DNA of 64,000 nucleotides, from the NCBI RefSeq assembly GCF_963676485.1, contig NZ_OY781114.1, forward strand, positions 186,001-250,000, read 5' to 3'. Both the position numbers and the translations under genes were made by a program. The notes under the pieces were generated by a model, which worked only from the letters and a program-made list of their open reading frames with translations, ran no database searches and was not told the DNA's origin. The DNA comes from an uncultured Cohaesibacter sp. (GTDB taxonomy: Bacteria > Pseudomonadota > Alphaproteobacteria > Rhizobiales > Cohaesibacteraceae). Shown one piece after another: positions 17,999 to 27,714 of this stretch; position 1 is the first letter of the stretch; every line of letters begins with the position of its first letter.

Positions 17999-18490
17999 GT
18001 GTTACTCCGTATCCCAGACGTAAGCCTCCGTGCCGAGACAAAATGTACCCGGTTAAACCTTGAGCTACGTGTTGATTGTCGCGTGCCCTGACGGGTGCCA
18101 CGCGCCCCGCTCCAGCGAAAAGGCTCCCTGCATGCCATACAGACCTGCCCTCTTCTGCCAGTTTTCTTCATTACTCTTTGCGTGTAACGATACTGGCCAC
18201 CTTAGCGATAAGCACAGTTTATAGCATTGAGGCCAAGGACGAATTACGGAGCTTTACGTAACCATCCATTTCAGGCAGAAAACCGCGTTTTTCTCACCAA
18301 ACCGGCCCGCTACAACCGGCAGTAATCCTTAAGAAAAACAAATTTTCCCTAATTCAAAAATTATGTGACTAATTTTTCCAAACGGTGAATTTCCTGAATT
18401 TTCCTACTTTTTCCTGCTCTAAACTTATATTTATGCATGTCTGGTACGCCTAAATTGCATACATCCTAGACATATTCGCTACCAACTTGC
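17999..18490. other. Intergenic region with helically phased A/T tracts
   Basis: This 492-bp stretch separates the adhE remnant from the GH2 gene. I see no gene. A GC-rich inverted repeat (CGCGTG at 18080-18085 with CACGCG at 18099-18104) lies about 80 bp before the remnant. TTCCT recurs exactly every 10 bp at 18391, 18401 and 18411 with T-runs around it, a pattern expected to bend DNA. Confidence 0.5.
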
Positions 18491-20959
18491 TTATAATCCT
18501 TCCAGAAAGTCCACCTCCGTATCAATAGGCGGCAAACCGGACCAACGCTGCCGCAAAACCTTCAGGCGTTTGGGGCGACCAGGCAGCAAGGTGAAACAAT
18601 TATCCGAATAGAGGCGGTCCCCACCATGGTGGTAAGAAACGAAGAAAGCGGGCTTGTCCGTTTGCAGCTCGATCTCGCTATCTCCGTTCGGCGTCGTCAG
18701 TTCTCTGGTGGTAATGGATGGTTGCTCGATGTGATATTCTTTGGGGCGCTTGGGCCAATAGTCATTCTCGCCCTGAATGATGCCGTCTTCACTCCTCCAG
18801 ATAATATGCAGGATGGCATCCGCGCCAATCTCTTCATGCGACAGGCACGAGGCCTCAATGCTGCGATCAGTTGGCACATCGATGACACAGGCCCCCAAGT
18901 CACGCACAGTGCCCTTCATGGACACGGCTTCCATGCGGACAGAAAGCCTGACCGGCGCTGGCGTGTCATTCACCGCCAATAATAGGACTTGTCCGCTCTT
19001 TGCGTCCGGCTGCGCGGTAACAAGGACCGGTTGATAGAAACGCTTTGCCATATAGTGCAGCAGCTTCCAGCCACCGCCATATTCCAGGCTTGACCAACTG
19101 GCTACCGGCCATGTGTCATTTAGTTGCCAATAGAGCGTACCCATGGTGCGGGGTTTGTTGCTGCGCCAGAATTCGATGGCTGTTTTCATGGCCAGCCCCT
19201 GCCCGATCTGGCTGAGATAGGCCATATCCCGAAAGCTGCCGGGGAACCGGAAATAGCGAGCAATCGTCTCAACGATACGGCTATTGCCTCCCTCGTTGCG
19301 CTGATGCACATCCATGACAGCGGACGACACATTGCGATCTTGCGGCTCGGTGAAGCTTTCAATCACGCGCATGGAGGGGAAGGACTGGAAGCCAAATTCG
19401 GAGCAGAAGCGCGGCTGCACGGTGCGGTAATGCTCGAAATCCTTAGCCGAATGCCACACATCCCAGAAATGCATGTCGCCAGCGGTGTCATCATGCCAGC
19501 CATCGCCGAAATTGAGTGGTCCGATGGAAGGCGAAGACGGCCAGAAGGGGATGCCCGGCTCTTCCTGATAAAGGCATTCTTCAAGCGCGAAATTCAGCCG
19601 CTCATACATAGCCAGATAGCGGTCACGATCCTTTTTGCTCTCCTCAAACCAACTGATGGCGCCGACCAGCTCATTATCGCCACACCAAAGGGTCATGCAA
19701 GGATGACCGGAAAGCCGCCGCACTTGCTGACGGGCCTCCTCACGCACAAGATCAAGCCAATTATGATCGGCAGCCGGATAGAGATTGCAGGCAAACATGA
19801 AATCATGCCAAACCATGATGCCCAGCTCTGAGCAAAGCTCATAGAACCAGTCCTGCTCATATTGCCCCCCGCCCCAAACGCGGATCATATTCATGTTGGC
19901 TTCAACAGCCGAGGTGAGCAGATCGCGGACTTTCTGAGGCGTTGCGCGTGCAGGCAAGGCGTCACCGGGAATCCAGTTTGCACCGCGAGCGAAAATCTCA
20001 CGGCCATTGATGCGGAAGGCAAAGCGCGATCCAATAGCGTCTTTATCCGTCACAAGCTCGACAGTGCGCAAACCGATACGGCGGCTGATGCTCTGGCCAT
20101 CAAGCATGACAGAGAGATCATAAAGGGGCTGGGCGCCCTGCCCGACAGGCCACCAAAGCTGCGGATCGGTCACATCAAATGTGAGCGTTGCCTGCCCCTT
20201 GCCGGGCCAAATAGTGATGAGATCACTGATGACGCGCCCGTCAAAATTGGCGGCAAGGGTCAATTCGGCGGGCTCGAATGCCTCGTAAAAGACCGTCACC
20301 TCTTGTCGCACCTTTCCATCCTCATGGTGCTGGCGCACGAGCGCATCATCAAGGCGCAGCTTGTCTAGGCGCTTCAGTGTCACGCCGCCATAAATGCCAA
20401 GGGGCGACAGGGCAATATTCCAGTCCCATCCGGCATGGCATTGCGTTTTGCGCAAGAAATTGTAATGCGGCAGGCGACAATTCCAGAAGATATAGGGAAC
20501 GGGGAAAGGGAAAGCCTCCTTGGCAGTCAACGCAGCCTTGCTGCTCGAAAGAAACCGTATGACAAGGTGGTTTTCGCCCTTTTTGAGCGCAGCCCCCAAC
20601 ATGAAGTCATATCGCAGAAATTGGCTTTCGCAACGCCCGATTTCCACATTGTTGAGCGTGATGATTGCATGGCAGTCCACATTGACAAAGCTGAGGGCAT
20701 GACGATCTGCCGGGTCTCCCTCGAACAGAAAGAAAGTCTCGGCCAGCCATTCGCTTTCGTGAATCCAGTCAAGGCTCACTTCGTTGTCGCGCCAATAGGG
20801 ATCGGGAATCCGGTCTTCAGCCAAAAGCGCCGCGTGCAAATCACCGGGGATGGGAAAGGGCACCGGCCTTTCGTCTTCCCCCTCCTTGCCAAAACATCTG
20901 ATCGTCCATCCCTCATGAAGAGGTTGCTCGGTGGTAAGCGAAGAAAAATGCTGTGGCAT
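18491..20959 (-). CDS. Beta-mannosidase, GH2
   Basis: The enzyme removes non-reducing beta-D-mannose from manno-oligosaccharides or N-glycan cores. This 822-residue protein has the GH2 order: sugar-binding jelly roll (1-180), immunoglobulin-like domain (190-300), TIM barrel (305-620), C-terminal beta domains. The acid/base Glu430 lies in WCGDNELV and the nucleophile Glu521 in FCSEFGFQS, with RGANWIPGDALPAR typical of the mannosidase branch. GGAAGGA precedes the start. There is no signal peptide, so it is cytoplasmic. No mannoside transporter is adjacent. Confidence 0.95.
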   Translation of the reverse strand: MPQHFSSLTTEQPLHEGWTIRCFGKEGEDERPVPFPIPGDLHAALLAEDRIPDPYWRDNEVSLDWIHESEWLAETFFLFEGDPADRHALSFVNVDCHAIITLNNVEIGRCESQFLRYDFMLGAALKKGENHLVIRFLSSSKAALTAKEAFPFPVPYIFWNCRLPHYNFLRKTQCHAGWDWNIALSPLGIYGGVTLKRLDKLRLDDALVRQHHEDGKVRQEVTVFYEAFEPAELTLAANFDGRVISDLITIWPGKGQATLTFDVTDPQLWWPVGQGAQPLYDLSVMLDGQSISRRIGLRTVELVTDKDAIGSRFAFRINGREIFARGANWIPGDALPARATPQKVRDLLTSAVEANMNMIRVWGGGQYEQDWFYELCSELGIMVWHDFMFACNLYPAADHNWLDLVREEARQQVRRLSGHPCMTLWCGDNELVGAISWFEESKKDRDRYLAMYERLNFALEECLYQEEPGIPFWPSSPSIGPLNFGDGWHDDTAGDMHFWDVWHSAKDFEHYRTVQPRFCSEFGFQSFPSMRVIESFTEPQDRNVSSAVMDVHQRNEGGNSRIVETIARYFRFPGSFRDMAYLSQIGQGLAMKTAIEFWRSNKPRTMGTLYWQLNDTWPVASWSSLEYGGGWKLLHYMAKRFYQPVLVTAQPDAKSGQVLLLAVNDTPAPVRLSVRMEAVSMKGTVRDLGACVIDVPTDRSIEASCLSHEEIGADAILHIIWRSEDGIIQGENDYWPKRPKEYHIEQPSITTRELTTPNGDSEIELQTDKPAFFVSYHHGGDRLYSDNCFTLLPGRPKRLKVLRQRWSGLPPIDTEVDFLEGL

Positions 20960-21396
20960 CGGGGACTGTCCTTCCGGCTCTGATTTTCACCATTGGCGCT
21001 AGCTCAAATCAGCATAAGACGGAACGGCACGCTTGGCCACAATGCTCGATGTAGCAGCGACAAAAATAGAATGGAAACAGAAGGCTTTGACAGCAAGGCC
21101 GATCGATAAGGCCTGCGATTGCAAGCGATACAACGAACTGGGGAAAGCGCCAGAGGCGCCTTACAAATGAAGCAGGATCGCTTCTGTCATGGCAATGTTG
21201 GCGAGACCGAGCGGTGTCGCGTTTGACCAGATTTGAGAGCCAGAGTCTTTGCCCTGAGCGGGCTTTCTGTCTGGTTACCTGGAGCGAGGGCACCGCTGGG
21301 GTCAGCCAAAGGGCTGAGGCCGGGCCTCGATGTCTACTGTCCGATCCATATGACCGGGCAGGAAAACTTTGTAGGCCTGTTTACCAGGCGCATGAC
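20960..21396. other. Intergenic region, no convincing gene
   Basis: A 94-residue minus-strand frame here (GTG start) has no ribosome site, many Cys and Arg, and no recognisable fold. Small stems occur at 21302-21317 and 21376-21390. The second (GCCTG/CAGGC) lies just downstream of the small ORF at 21397 and could help end its transcript. Confidence 0.5.
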
Positions 21397-21552
21397 TTAG
21401 TGGTCAAAATTGTCTTTGATGCCAAGGATGAACAGGTCCTGTTCGTTTGGCTGACGGCCACTCTGGATGTCACTGGAAACACGGGACGCAGCGGGAACAG
21501 CCATCAATACGCTACCAACTACTCCTGCAACACTTTTGATGCTATCAAACAT
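21397..21552 (-). CDS. Small protein of 51 residues, function unknown
   Basis: ATG at 21552 is preceded by AGAGGATT. The product starts MFDSIKSVAGVVGSVLMAVP, an amphipathic-to-hydrophobic stretch, then a polar tail SSDIQSGRQPNEQDLFILGI that ends in DNFDH. It has no signal-peptidase pattern I trust and may be peripheral to the membrane. It stands alone between the GH2 and molybdoenzyme genes. I do not recognise the family; the ribosome site and natural composition favour a real gene. Confidence 0.55.
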   Translation of the reverse strand: MFDSIKSVAGVVGSVLMAVPAASRVSSDIQSGRQPNEQDLFILGIKDNFDH

Positions 21553-21732
21553 TTTGTAATCCTCTTTGGTGTTTTCTTAGCGTTTCAACTGAGGACACAA
21601 TAGCGCCAAACCCGATAAGCAAAAAGCGCTTATCTGCAGATTCTGCTATGCATTAAACGCACACCAAAGAATTTACCCATACTTTTCAGCATCTTACCCT
21701 TTTCAAAAGCAAAGAACTCACCCGATTCGCGC

Positions 21733-23988
21733 CTATTCCGGCGCAAATCGGGGCTGTTTTGAAACAGAAAGCGGCGGCAACGGCTTGTCCCATGGCTCCA
21801 CGAAGACAACAGCGGTATGGCCAATATTGCCCTGCGCCAATCGGGACGTGCCCTTATCAATCGTGAGGGCATTGGGGTTGCCATGAATATCCATGCGCAC
21901 GCCTTCCACCTCTGCGGCATCAAACCACGCTCCGGTTTGCAAGGCTATGCAATCCCGCCTCAGATCTGCATCAAAATGCACACCGGCAAGGGTTGCCCCG
22001 CGCTCGTTGTAAAGCCTGACGATGGCGCCCTGCTTGATGCCACGTTCTCTGGCGGTATCGGGATGCAATCGGCAGACCTCCCGTCCTTCGATCTTGCTTT
22101 CCAGCGATTCCGAACCCTGATCATTCTGACTGTGCAAACGCGTGTCTGATTGGGCTGAAATCATATGCAGGCCGCCTTGCGGTGCGTTGAGCGTGCTTTC
22201 AACAGGCTGCATCCAGGCGGGATGACCGGGACAATCGTCCAGCCCGAAAGCGGCGATTGTTTCATTGAAGAGCGTAATCTTGCCACTCTCCGAGCCAAGC
22301 GGATGAGCCACGGGGTCAGCAATATAATCGGCAAGCGCGATACGGGTCTCCTCGTCCCCTTCCAGGCGGACTTGTCCTTGCTGTTTGAACTGGTCGAAAT
22401 CATGCAAGGCTATGCCCCGCTCTTTCGCACGCGCTCGAGCGTCATCCCAGAGCCAGCGCAGCCAGTCTTCCTGCGAGCGTCCTTCCGTAAAGGCCTCTTC
22501 GAGCCCCATTTTTGCAGCGATGAGGCGCAGGATTTCATGATCATCCTTTGCCTCTCCAACCGGTTCGTGCACGGGCGACATATAGATCAGAGTCGGCTCG
22601 GTCTTGCTCAGCATGATATCTGAACGCTCCAGCGGCGTGGTGGCTGGCAGCACGATATCGGCGCGGCGAGCGGTGGCCGTCCAGCTCTGTTCAAACACCA
22701 CAACGGTTTCCGGCTTTTGCCAGCCCTTCTCAAGACGCAGCAGGTCCTGATGATGGTGATAGGGGTTGCCACCAGACCAGAGAACCATGCGGATATCGGG
22801 ATAGGTGCGCTCTGTGCCGTTATAGTGGTAGCGTTCGCCCGGATGCAGCAGCATGTCGGTGAGGCGGGCAACGGGAATGAAATCATCAACCGGATTTTCG
22901 CCCTGCGGAAACGAAGGCCATGCCATATTCTTGGTGGAGCGACCAATGGACGCCGTGCAGCCATAGCCGAAGCCAAAGCCGGTGCCCTTCTGTCCGATTT
23001 GTCCCAGCATGCAAGCGAGCGCCAGTCCGGCCCAGATCGGCTGCTCGCCATGGTCCGTACGTTGGACGCCCCATGCCACATTGATCATGGTCCGACTGTT
23101 GGCCATGTCGCGCGCCAATTGGCGGATGGCTTCGGGGGCCACATCACAGATGGGCGCTGCCCATTCGGCGCTTCTGGCTTCTTCTCCCGTTTCCCCGAGG
23201 AGATAGGCGCGCAGCTTTGGCCAGCCGGATGTGTAGGTTTCCAGAAAAGCCTCATCATGCAGCCCTTCCACCAGCAGAGTGTGGCAAAGCGCCAGCATGA
23301 GGGCTGCATCCGTACCCGGGCGAATGGAAAACCATTCGGCGTTGGCCATGTCGCTCTTCTGTGGTGAGACATTGACCATGCGACCCTTCATCTGGCTGAG
23401 CCAACGGTCGGTCTGGTGTCGCGCTGTGCCTGAGGATGCCACCTGTGCAGGACGCCCTGAAATACCGCCAAAGGCCACGAGCATGGTGCAATGCTCGTTG
23501 ATATGGGCCCAGCTGGTTAGCTGATCCTGAAACTGCCCCTGCGACATCCCCAGAATATGGGGGATGATCACTTCGCCAGCGGCATGGGAATAGGTTTGCC
23601 GCGCCCGCACGAAACCACCGGCCAGATTGAGAAACCGCTTGAGCTGGCTTTGCGCATGGTGGAAGCGCCCTGCGCTCGCCCAACCATATGATCCGCCATA
23701 AATGGCTCCATTGCCATAGTCCCTGCTTATGCGGGTCAGCTCTTCGGCAACGCGCGAGGCTGCCTCGTCCCACCCCACTTCAACGAAAACATCATCGCAG
23801 CGGTTTGCCCCGCCATCGCCTTCCAGCCAACCCTTGCGGATCGCAGGCCGCAGGATGCGACTATTGAGATTGCGTGAAGCGCTGAGCCACCCCTTGCCAA
23901 TGCGTGAGGGCTCTGGATCATCCGCGACCGGTTTGAGAGCGTTGTCGTGAATTTCATAAGCGCCCCAGTGCGCAGCAGTATATTTCAT
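21733..23988 (-). CDS. bisC: Molybdopterin oxidoreductase, biotin sulfoxide reductase type
   Basis: This 751-residue enzyme of the DMSO-reductase family binds bis-MGD molybdenum and reduces biotin sulfoxide, probably also methionine sulfoxide. There is no N-terminal Fe-S cysteine motif. The Mo ligand is Ser105 in GGSYGWASAGRFHHAQ, as in DMSO/TMAO/biotin sulfoxide reductases, and GGNPYHHHQDLLRL and WTATARRADIVLPATTPLER are family signatures. No Tat signal is present, which separates it from periplasmic DorA/TorA and favours cytoplasmic BisC. It is divergent from selO, giving a paired redox-repair context. Confidence 0.9.
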   Translation of the reverse strand: MKYTAAHWGAYEIHDNALKPVADDPEPSRIGKGWLSASRNLNSRILRPAIRKGWLEGDGGANRCDDVFVEVGWDEAASRVAEELTRISRDYGNGAIYGGSYGWASAGRFHHAQSQLKRFLNLAGGFVRARQTYSHAAGEVIIPHILGMSQGQFQDQLTSWAHINEHCTMLVAFGGISGRPAQVASSGTARHQTDRWLSQMKGRMVNVSPQKSDMANAEWFSIRPGTDAALMLALCHTLLVEGLHDEAFLETYTSGWPKLRAYLLGETGEEARSAEWAAPICDVAPEAIRQLARDMANSRTMINVAWGVQRTDHGEQPIWAGLALACMLGQIGQKGTGFGFGYGCTASIGRSTKNMAWPSFPQGENPVDDFIPVARLTDMLLHPGERYHYNGTERTYPDIRMVLWSGGNPYHHHQDLLRLEKGWQKPETVVVFEQSWTATARRADIVLPATTPLERSDIMLSKTEPTLIYMSPVHEPVGEAKDDHEILRLIAAKMGLEEAFTEGRSQEDWLRWLWDDARARAKERGIALHDFDQFKQQGQVRLEGDEETRIALADYIADPVAHPLGSESGKITLFNETIAAFGLDDCPGHPAWMQPVESTLNAPQGGLHMISAQSDTRLHSQNDQGSESLESKIEGREVCRLHPDTARERGIKQGAIVRLYNERGATLAGVHFDADLRRDCIALQTGAWFDAAEVEGVRMDIHGNPNALTIDKGTSRLAQGNIGHTAVVFVEPWDKPLPPLSVSKQPRFAPE

Positions 23989-24162
23989 GGCGATAATCTC
24001 TAGCGAGCAAAATTGGTTATTCGGCGAAACTGTGTAGCTTCAATCGCTAGCATTATGCGGGGCCGCTAGGCAAGAGATTGTAAAAGCCATCCAAAGCACC
24101 TTATATAAGAAAGATAACGGAAAACCCTTAGCCAACGCCACAGGAAGAAACCGGATAATTTT

Positions 24163-25662
24163 ATGGCCCAGCCAACCACAAGCCCTTCCCCAACATTTGC
24201 CTTTGACAATAGTTTCGCGCGCTCGCTTGAAGGCTTCTTTGTGCCATGGCAAGGCGAAAAAGCTCCCAAGCCCCGGATTGCTCTACTCAACGATGCCCTT
24301 GCTGCACAGCTCGGCTTGTCGCTGGATGCCTCGGATGAAACACTGGCTGCGATCCTTGCTGGCGGAGAAACCGCCGACGGGTCCGAACCGATTGCACAGG
24401 CCTATGCGGGTCATCAATTCGGAGGCTTCTCACCACAATTGGGAGACGGGCGCGCGTTGCTTCTTGGCGAACTGCTCGATACCGAAGGACAGCGCTTTGA
24501 TATCCAGCTCAAGGGATCGGGCCGCACCCCCTTCTCCCGCGGCGGCGATGGGAAGGCGGCGCTCGGACCGGTGCTGCGTGAATATATCATGGGTGAAGCC
24601 ATGCATGCGCTCGGCATCCCGACCACACGGGCCCTTGCTGCAGTGACAACAGGGGAACAGATCCGACGGCAGGGTCTCAAGCCCGGAGCGGTGCTGGCGC
24701 GCGTGGCGTCGAGCCATATTCGTGTCGGGACTTTCCAGTTTTTCGCCGCACGTGGCGCGTGGGATAGTGTGAGCAAATTGGCCGATTACACCATCATGCG
24801 CCACTATCCAGAGCTGATGGACAAGGAGAATCGCTATCTGGCCCTGTTTGAAGCCGTGGCCCGGCGTCAGGCAGAATTGATAGCCCAATGGATGCAGGTT
24901 GGCTTCATTCACGGGGTGATGAATACCGACAATGTCGCCCTTTCCGGTGAAACCATCGATTATGGCCCCTGCGCCTTCATGGATCACTATGATTCCGCCA
25001 CGGTCTTCAGCTCGATTGACCGCAACGGGCGCTATTCCTATGGCAGCCAGCCCCAGATCGGCCAATGGAATCTGGCCCGCTTTGCCGAAACGCTCGTGCC
25101 TTTGGTCGCGCCGGACGATGAAAATCGAGCCACCGAACTGCTCACCGATGCACTCGCCGAATATATGGGCAGCTATAAACAGGCATGGCTCAAAGGTATG
25201 GGCCGCAAGATCGGGCTTGCCTCGGCTCAGGCCAAGGATATCGCCCTCATCCAGATCCTTCTTGGCACCCTTCAGGGAGAGCATGTTGATTTCACGCTCT
25301 TTTTCCGCCGGCTTGGCGACAGCCTTGTGAGCACGGAAGGGAGCACCGCTCTTCTGGGATTGTTTGATGATCCGGAGGCCATAACCGGATGGTTGGACGA
25401 CTGGCAGGAGAGGCTGAAGCAAGAAGAAAGATCACCAGAAGCCATTGCCGAGGCGATGGCCAAGGTGAATCCGATCTATATTCCGCGAAACCATCTGGTC
25501 GAGGCGGCCTTGCAAAAGGCAGAGGACTTTGCCGATCTCAGCGACGTGAAGCAGTTGCTCAATGTTCTTGCGCATCCATATGAAGAGCGCAATGGGCTGG
25601 AAGAGTATGCCCGCCCTGCCCCAAGCGATTTCGGGCCATTCGTTACCTATTGCGGAACCTGA
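24163..25662 (+). CDS. selO: Protein adenylyltransferase SelO (YdiU)
   Basis: SelO transfers AMP from ATP to Ser, Thr or Tyr of target proteins and is linked to redox homeostasis. This 499-residue pseudokinase-fold protein has the family landmarks YAGHQFGGFSPQLGDGRALL, QLKGSGRTPFSRGGDGKAAL, VASSHIRVGTFQFFA and FIHGVMNTDN, with the metal-binding DYGPCAFMD. The C terminus ends in FVTYCGT, with Cys497 at the place where redox-active SelO proteins carry Cys or selenocysteine. No UGA is read through. It is divergent from bisC by 174 bp and convergent with the GntR gene, 13 bp apart. Confidence 0.95.
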   Translation: MAQPTTSPSPTFAFDNSFARSLEGFFVPWQGEKAPKPRIALLNDALAAQLGLSLDASDETLAAILAGGETADGSEPIAQAYAGHQFGGFSPQLGDGRALLLGELLDTEGQRFDIQLKGSGRTPFSRGGDGKAALGPVLREYIMGEAMHALGIPTTRALAAVTTGEQIRRQGLKPGAVLARVASSHIRVGTFQFFAARGAWDSVSKLADYTIMRHYPELMDKENRYLALFEAVARRQAELIAQWMQVGFIHGVMNTDNVALSGETIDYGPCAFMDHYDSATVFSSIDRNGRYSYGSQPQIGQWNLARFAETLVPLVAPDDENRATELLTDALAEYMGSYKQAWLKGMGRKIGLASAQAKDIALIQILLGTLQGEHVDFTLFFRRLGDSLVSTEGSTALLGLFDDPEAITGWLDDWQERLKQEERSPEAIAEAMAKVNPIYIPRNHLVEAALQKAEDFADLSDVKQLLNVLAHPYEERNGLEEYARPAPSDFGPFVTYCGT

Positions 25663-25675
25663 GGGCAACCAGTCT

Positions 25676-26500
25676 TTAGGAAAGCGGACCTTCGAAGATG
25701 CGGCGGCGAGCGTTGCGGATATGCTCCTGCATGCGCATGCGGGCAGCATCCATGTCACGGGCGCGAATGGCATTGAAGATGCGGTGATGCTCTTCCTGCA
25801 CGATGACACGGCGGGCCTGCTTGCTGCGGGATGAAAGATTGCGGGAAATATCCATAGCCTGCAAAGACACCTCGGTCAGCGCCTGAAAGGAGCTGACGAA
25901 AAAGTGATTGTCCGCCGCCTCACAGATGGCCAGATGAAAGCGATAATCTTCCCCTGTCCCCATGTCGCCGGTCTCGATGGCGTCATCCATACGCTTGAGC
26001 TCGATGGACATCTTGTCCAGATGCTCAACGCCTGCCCGTTCAGCAGCGAAATAGGCCGCTTCGCCTTCCAGCATGATACGATATTCATAAGAGCGCTGAA
26101 TGTCGGCAATGGATTCTATGGGAGCAAATTGCAAAAAGCTGTCGTCTGGCCGCTTGAGCACGAAGCTGCCCGAGCCACGCCGGGAAGCCACAAGGCCGCT
26201 TTCGCGCAAACGCGCAATCGCCGCCCGCACAGTGGGGCGAGAGGCCCCGAGATCTTCAGCCAACTCGGCTTCCGTGGGCAGCTTGCTGTTTTCGGGATAA
26301 ACGCCCGTCACAATGCGGCTCAGAAGCGCCTCATATACGGCGTCGGCAAGGCTGGGGGCTTTCTGATTGGTAGGAATTGATTGCGTCACGGGTCTTTTTA
26401 CCAATTGGTCAAGCGCGTTGGCTGTCCAGCTGCGCGGCTTGACTTGCATTCGGGTCTCATTGAATCGGATGACTATTCGATTTGTGGCAAACGGTATCAT
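25676..26500 (-). CDS. GntR-family regulator, FadR subfamily (FCD domain)
   Basis: The winged helix spans about residues 48-115 (PTEAELAEDLGASRPTVRAA), and the FCD ligand domain about 135-265. Metal-ligand-type residues of FCD domains are visible: D-x3-H in EDYRFHLAICEA, His in EEHHRIFNAIRARD and in MQEHIRNARRR. It is divergent from the pirin-wrbA-hydroquinone reductase cluster and probably controls it or itself. The start is uncertain: ATG 26500 gives 274 residues; ATG 26449 removes 17 residues not needed by the family. Inverted repeats just upstream are listed separately. Confidence 0.88.
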   Translation of the reverse strand: MIPFATNRIVIRFNETRMQVKPRSWTANALDQLVKRPVTQSIPTNQKAPSLADAVYEALLSRIVTGVYPENSKLPTEAELAEDLGASRPTVRAAIARLRESGLVASRRGSGSFVLKRPDDSFLQFAPIESIADIQRSYEYRIMLEGEAAYFAAERAGVEHLDKMSIELKRMDDAIETGDMGTGEDYRFHLAICEAADNHFFVSSFQALTEVSLQAMDISRNLSSRSKQARRVIVQEEHHRIFNAIRARDMDAARMRMQEHIRNARRRIFEGPLS

Positions 26501-26558
26501 TGATTGTCTAGCCGATCAATCTTGGCAAGTCATGCTTAAGTATGCTCGGAATGCATAC
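26499..26558. promoter_or_regulatory. Two inverted repeats between GntR and pirin genes
   Basis: ATTGAT-N10-ATCAAT (26499-26520) and GTATGC-N7-GCATAC (26540-26558) lie in the divergent promoter region. Either could be the GntR operator. I cannot tell which without data. Confidence 0.45.
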
Positions 26559-26750
26559 GAAAGACGCAATCAATGTCGCAACACTCATGGTTCGCATGAA
26601 ATCTTTGCGCTTCTCAAACGGGCTATGGACTATTACCTAATAGAACAAGCAAGGGCACCCCAACGAGACAAAGCAAAGAAAGCTTTCAGCGGGTGCTCAA
26701 CAATTAACAGATTTCCGGGAGCGCTTTGCTGCCCGTGATGGAGAAAAGAT

Positions 26751-27662
26751 ATGTCGATCAGACCAATTCTTTCCACCACCCAAGCTCAGGAAACCATGGA
26801 AGGAGCCGGGGTGCGCCTGCACCGTGCGTTCGGATTTCATGATCCGAAACAGTGCGATCCGTTCCTGCTGTTCGATGATTTTCGCGGCGATGACCCGGAA
26901 GACTTCATTCGTGGCTTCCCATGGCACCCACATCGCGGCATCGAAACCATCACCTATGTGCTCAATGGTTCGGTGGAACATGGCGACAGCCTGGGCAACC
27001 ATGGCAGCCTTGGCGCAGGCGACATCCAATGGATGACCGCAGGCTCCGGCATTATGCATCAGGAAATGCCCAAGGGAAACGAGAAGGGCCAGATGCATGG
27101 CTTCCAGCTCTGGGCGAACCTGCCAGCAAGCCTGAAAATGACCGCGCCGCGCTATCAGGATGTCGAAGCCAAGGAAATTCCGCAGATCGTTGATGATGAC
27201 GGCACCAGCGTGAAAGTCGTTGTCGGCGAATTCTGGGGCAAGCGTGGCCCTGTCGATGGCATTGCTGCCGATCCGCTTTATCTGGACATCTTCGTTCCGG
27301 CGGGCGTGCGCAAACGCTTCAAGATCGACACCTACCGCAACGCTTTTGCCTATGTCTTCGAAGGCGCAGGCAAATTTGACAATTCCTCCAAGCCACGCGG
27401 CATCCTGCTCGAAAAGGAAGTCATGGGCGAAGAAGTCAATATTCGTGACATGTCCGGCAACCGGACGCTGATCAATTTCGGCACCGGCGACGAAGTGGAA
27501 GTTCTGGCAGGTCCGCAAGGGGTTCGCTTCCTGCTGGTCTCAGGCGCTCCGCTTCAGGAACCCGTCGCATGGCACGGCCCGATCGTGATGAACACCAAAC
27601 AGGAAATTCATCAGGCCATTCATGAATTACGCAATGGAACCTTTATCAAGCCGGCTCATTAA
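26751..27662 (+). CDS. Pirin family protein (cupin, possible quercetinase)
   Basis: This 303-residue bicupin has the pirin metal site in WHPHRGIETITYVLNGSVEH (two His, then a further His and Glu) plus GDIQWMTAGSGIMHQE. Some bacterial pirins oxidise quercetin; others are redox-responsive regulators. The start has GGAGAAAAG. It opens a cluster with wrbA and a glutathionyl-hydroquinone reductase, so a role in handling phenolics or quinones is likely (inferred). Confidence 0.92.
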   Translation: MSIRPILSTTQAQETMEGAGVRLHRAFGFHDPKQCDPFLLFDDFRGDDPEDFIRGFPWHPHRGIETITYVLNGSVEHGDSLGNHGSLGAGDIQWMTAGSGIMHQEMPKGNEKGQMHGFQLWANLPASLKMTAPRYQDVEAKEIPQIVDDDGTSVKVVVGEFWGKRGPVDGIAADPLYLDIFVPAGVRKRFKIDTYRNAFAYVFEGAGKFDNSSKPRGILLEKEVMGEEVNIRDMSGNRTLINFGTGDEVEVLAGPQGVRFLLVSGAPLQEPVAWHGPIVMNTKQEIHQAIHELRNGTFIKPAH

Positions 27663-27714
27663 ATCAATAAGCCGCGCACCCTTTTTATGACAAACACAGG
27701 CAGAGACAAAACCA

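Noticed and set aside
20960-21293. 94-residue minus-strand frame starting MPSLQVTRQK
   Set aside because: A GTG start without Shine-Dalgarno, unusual Cys/Arg content and no similarity I can place.
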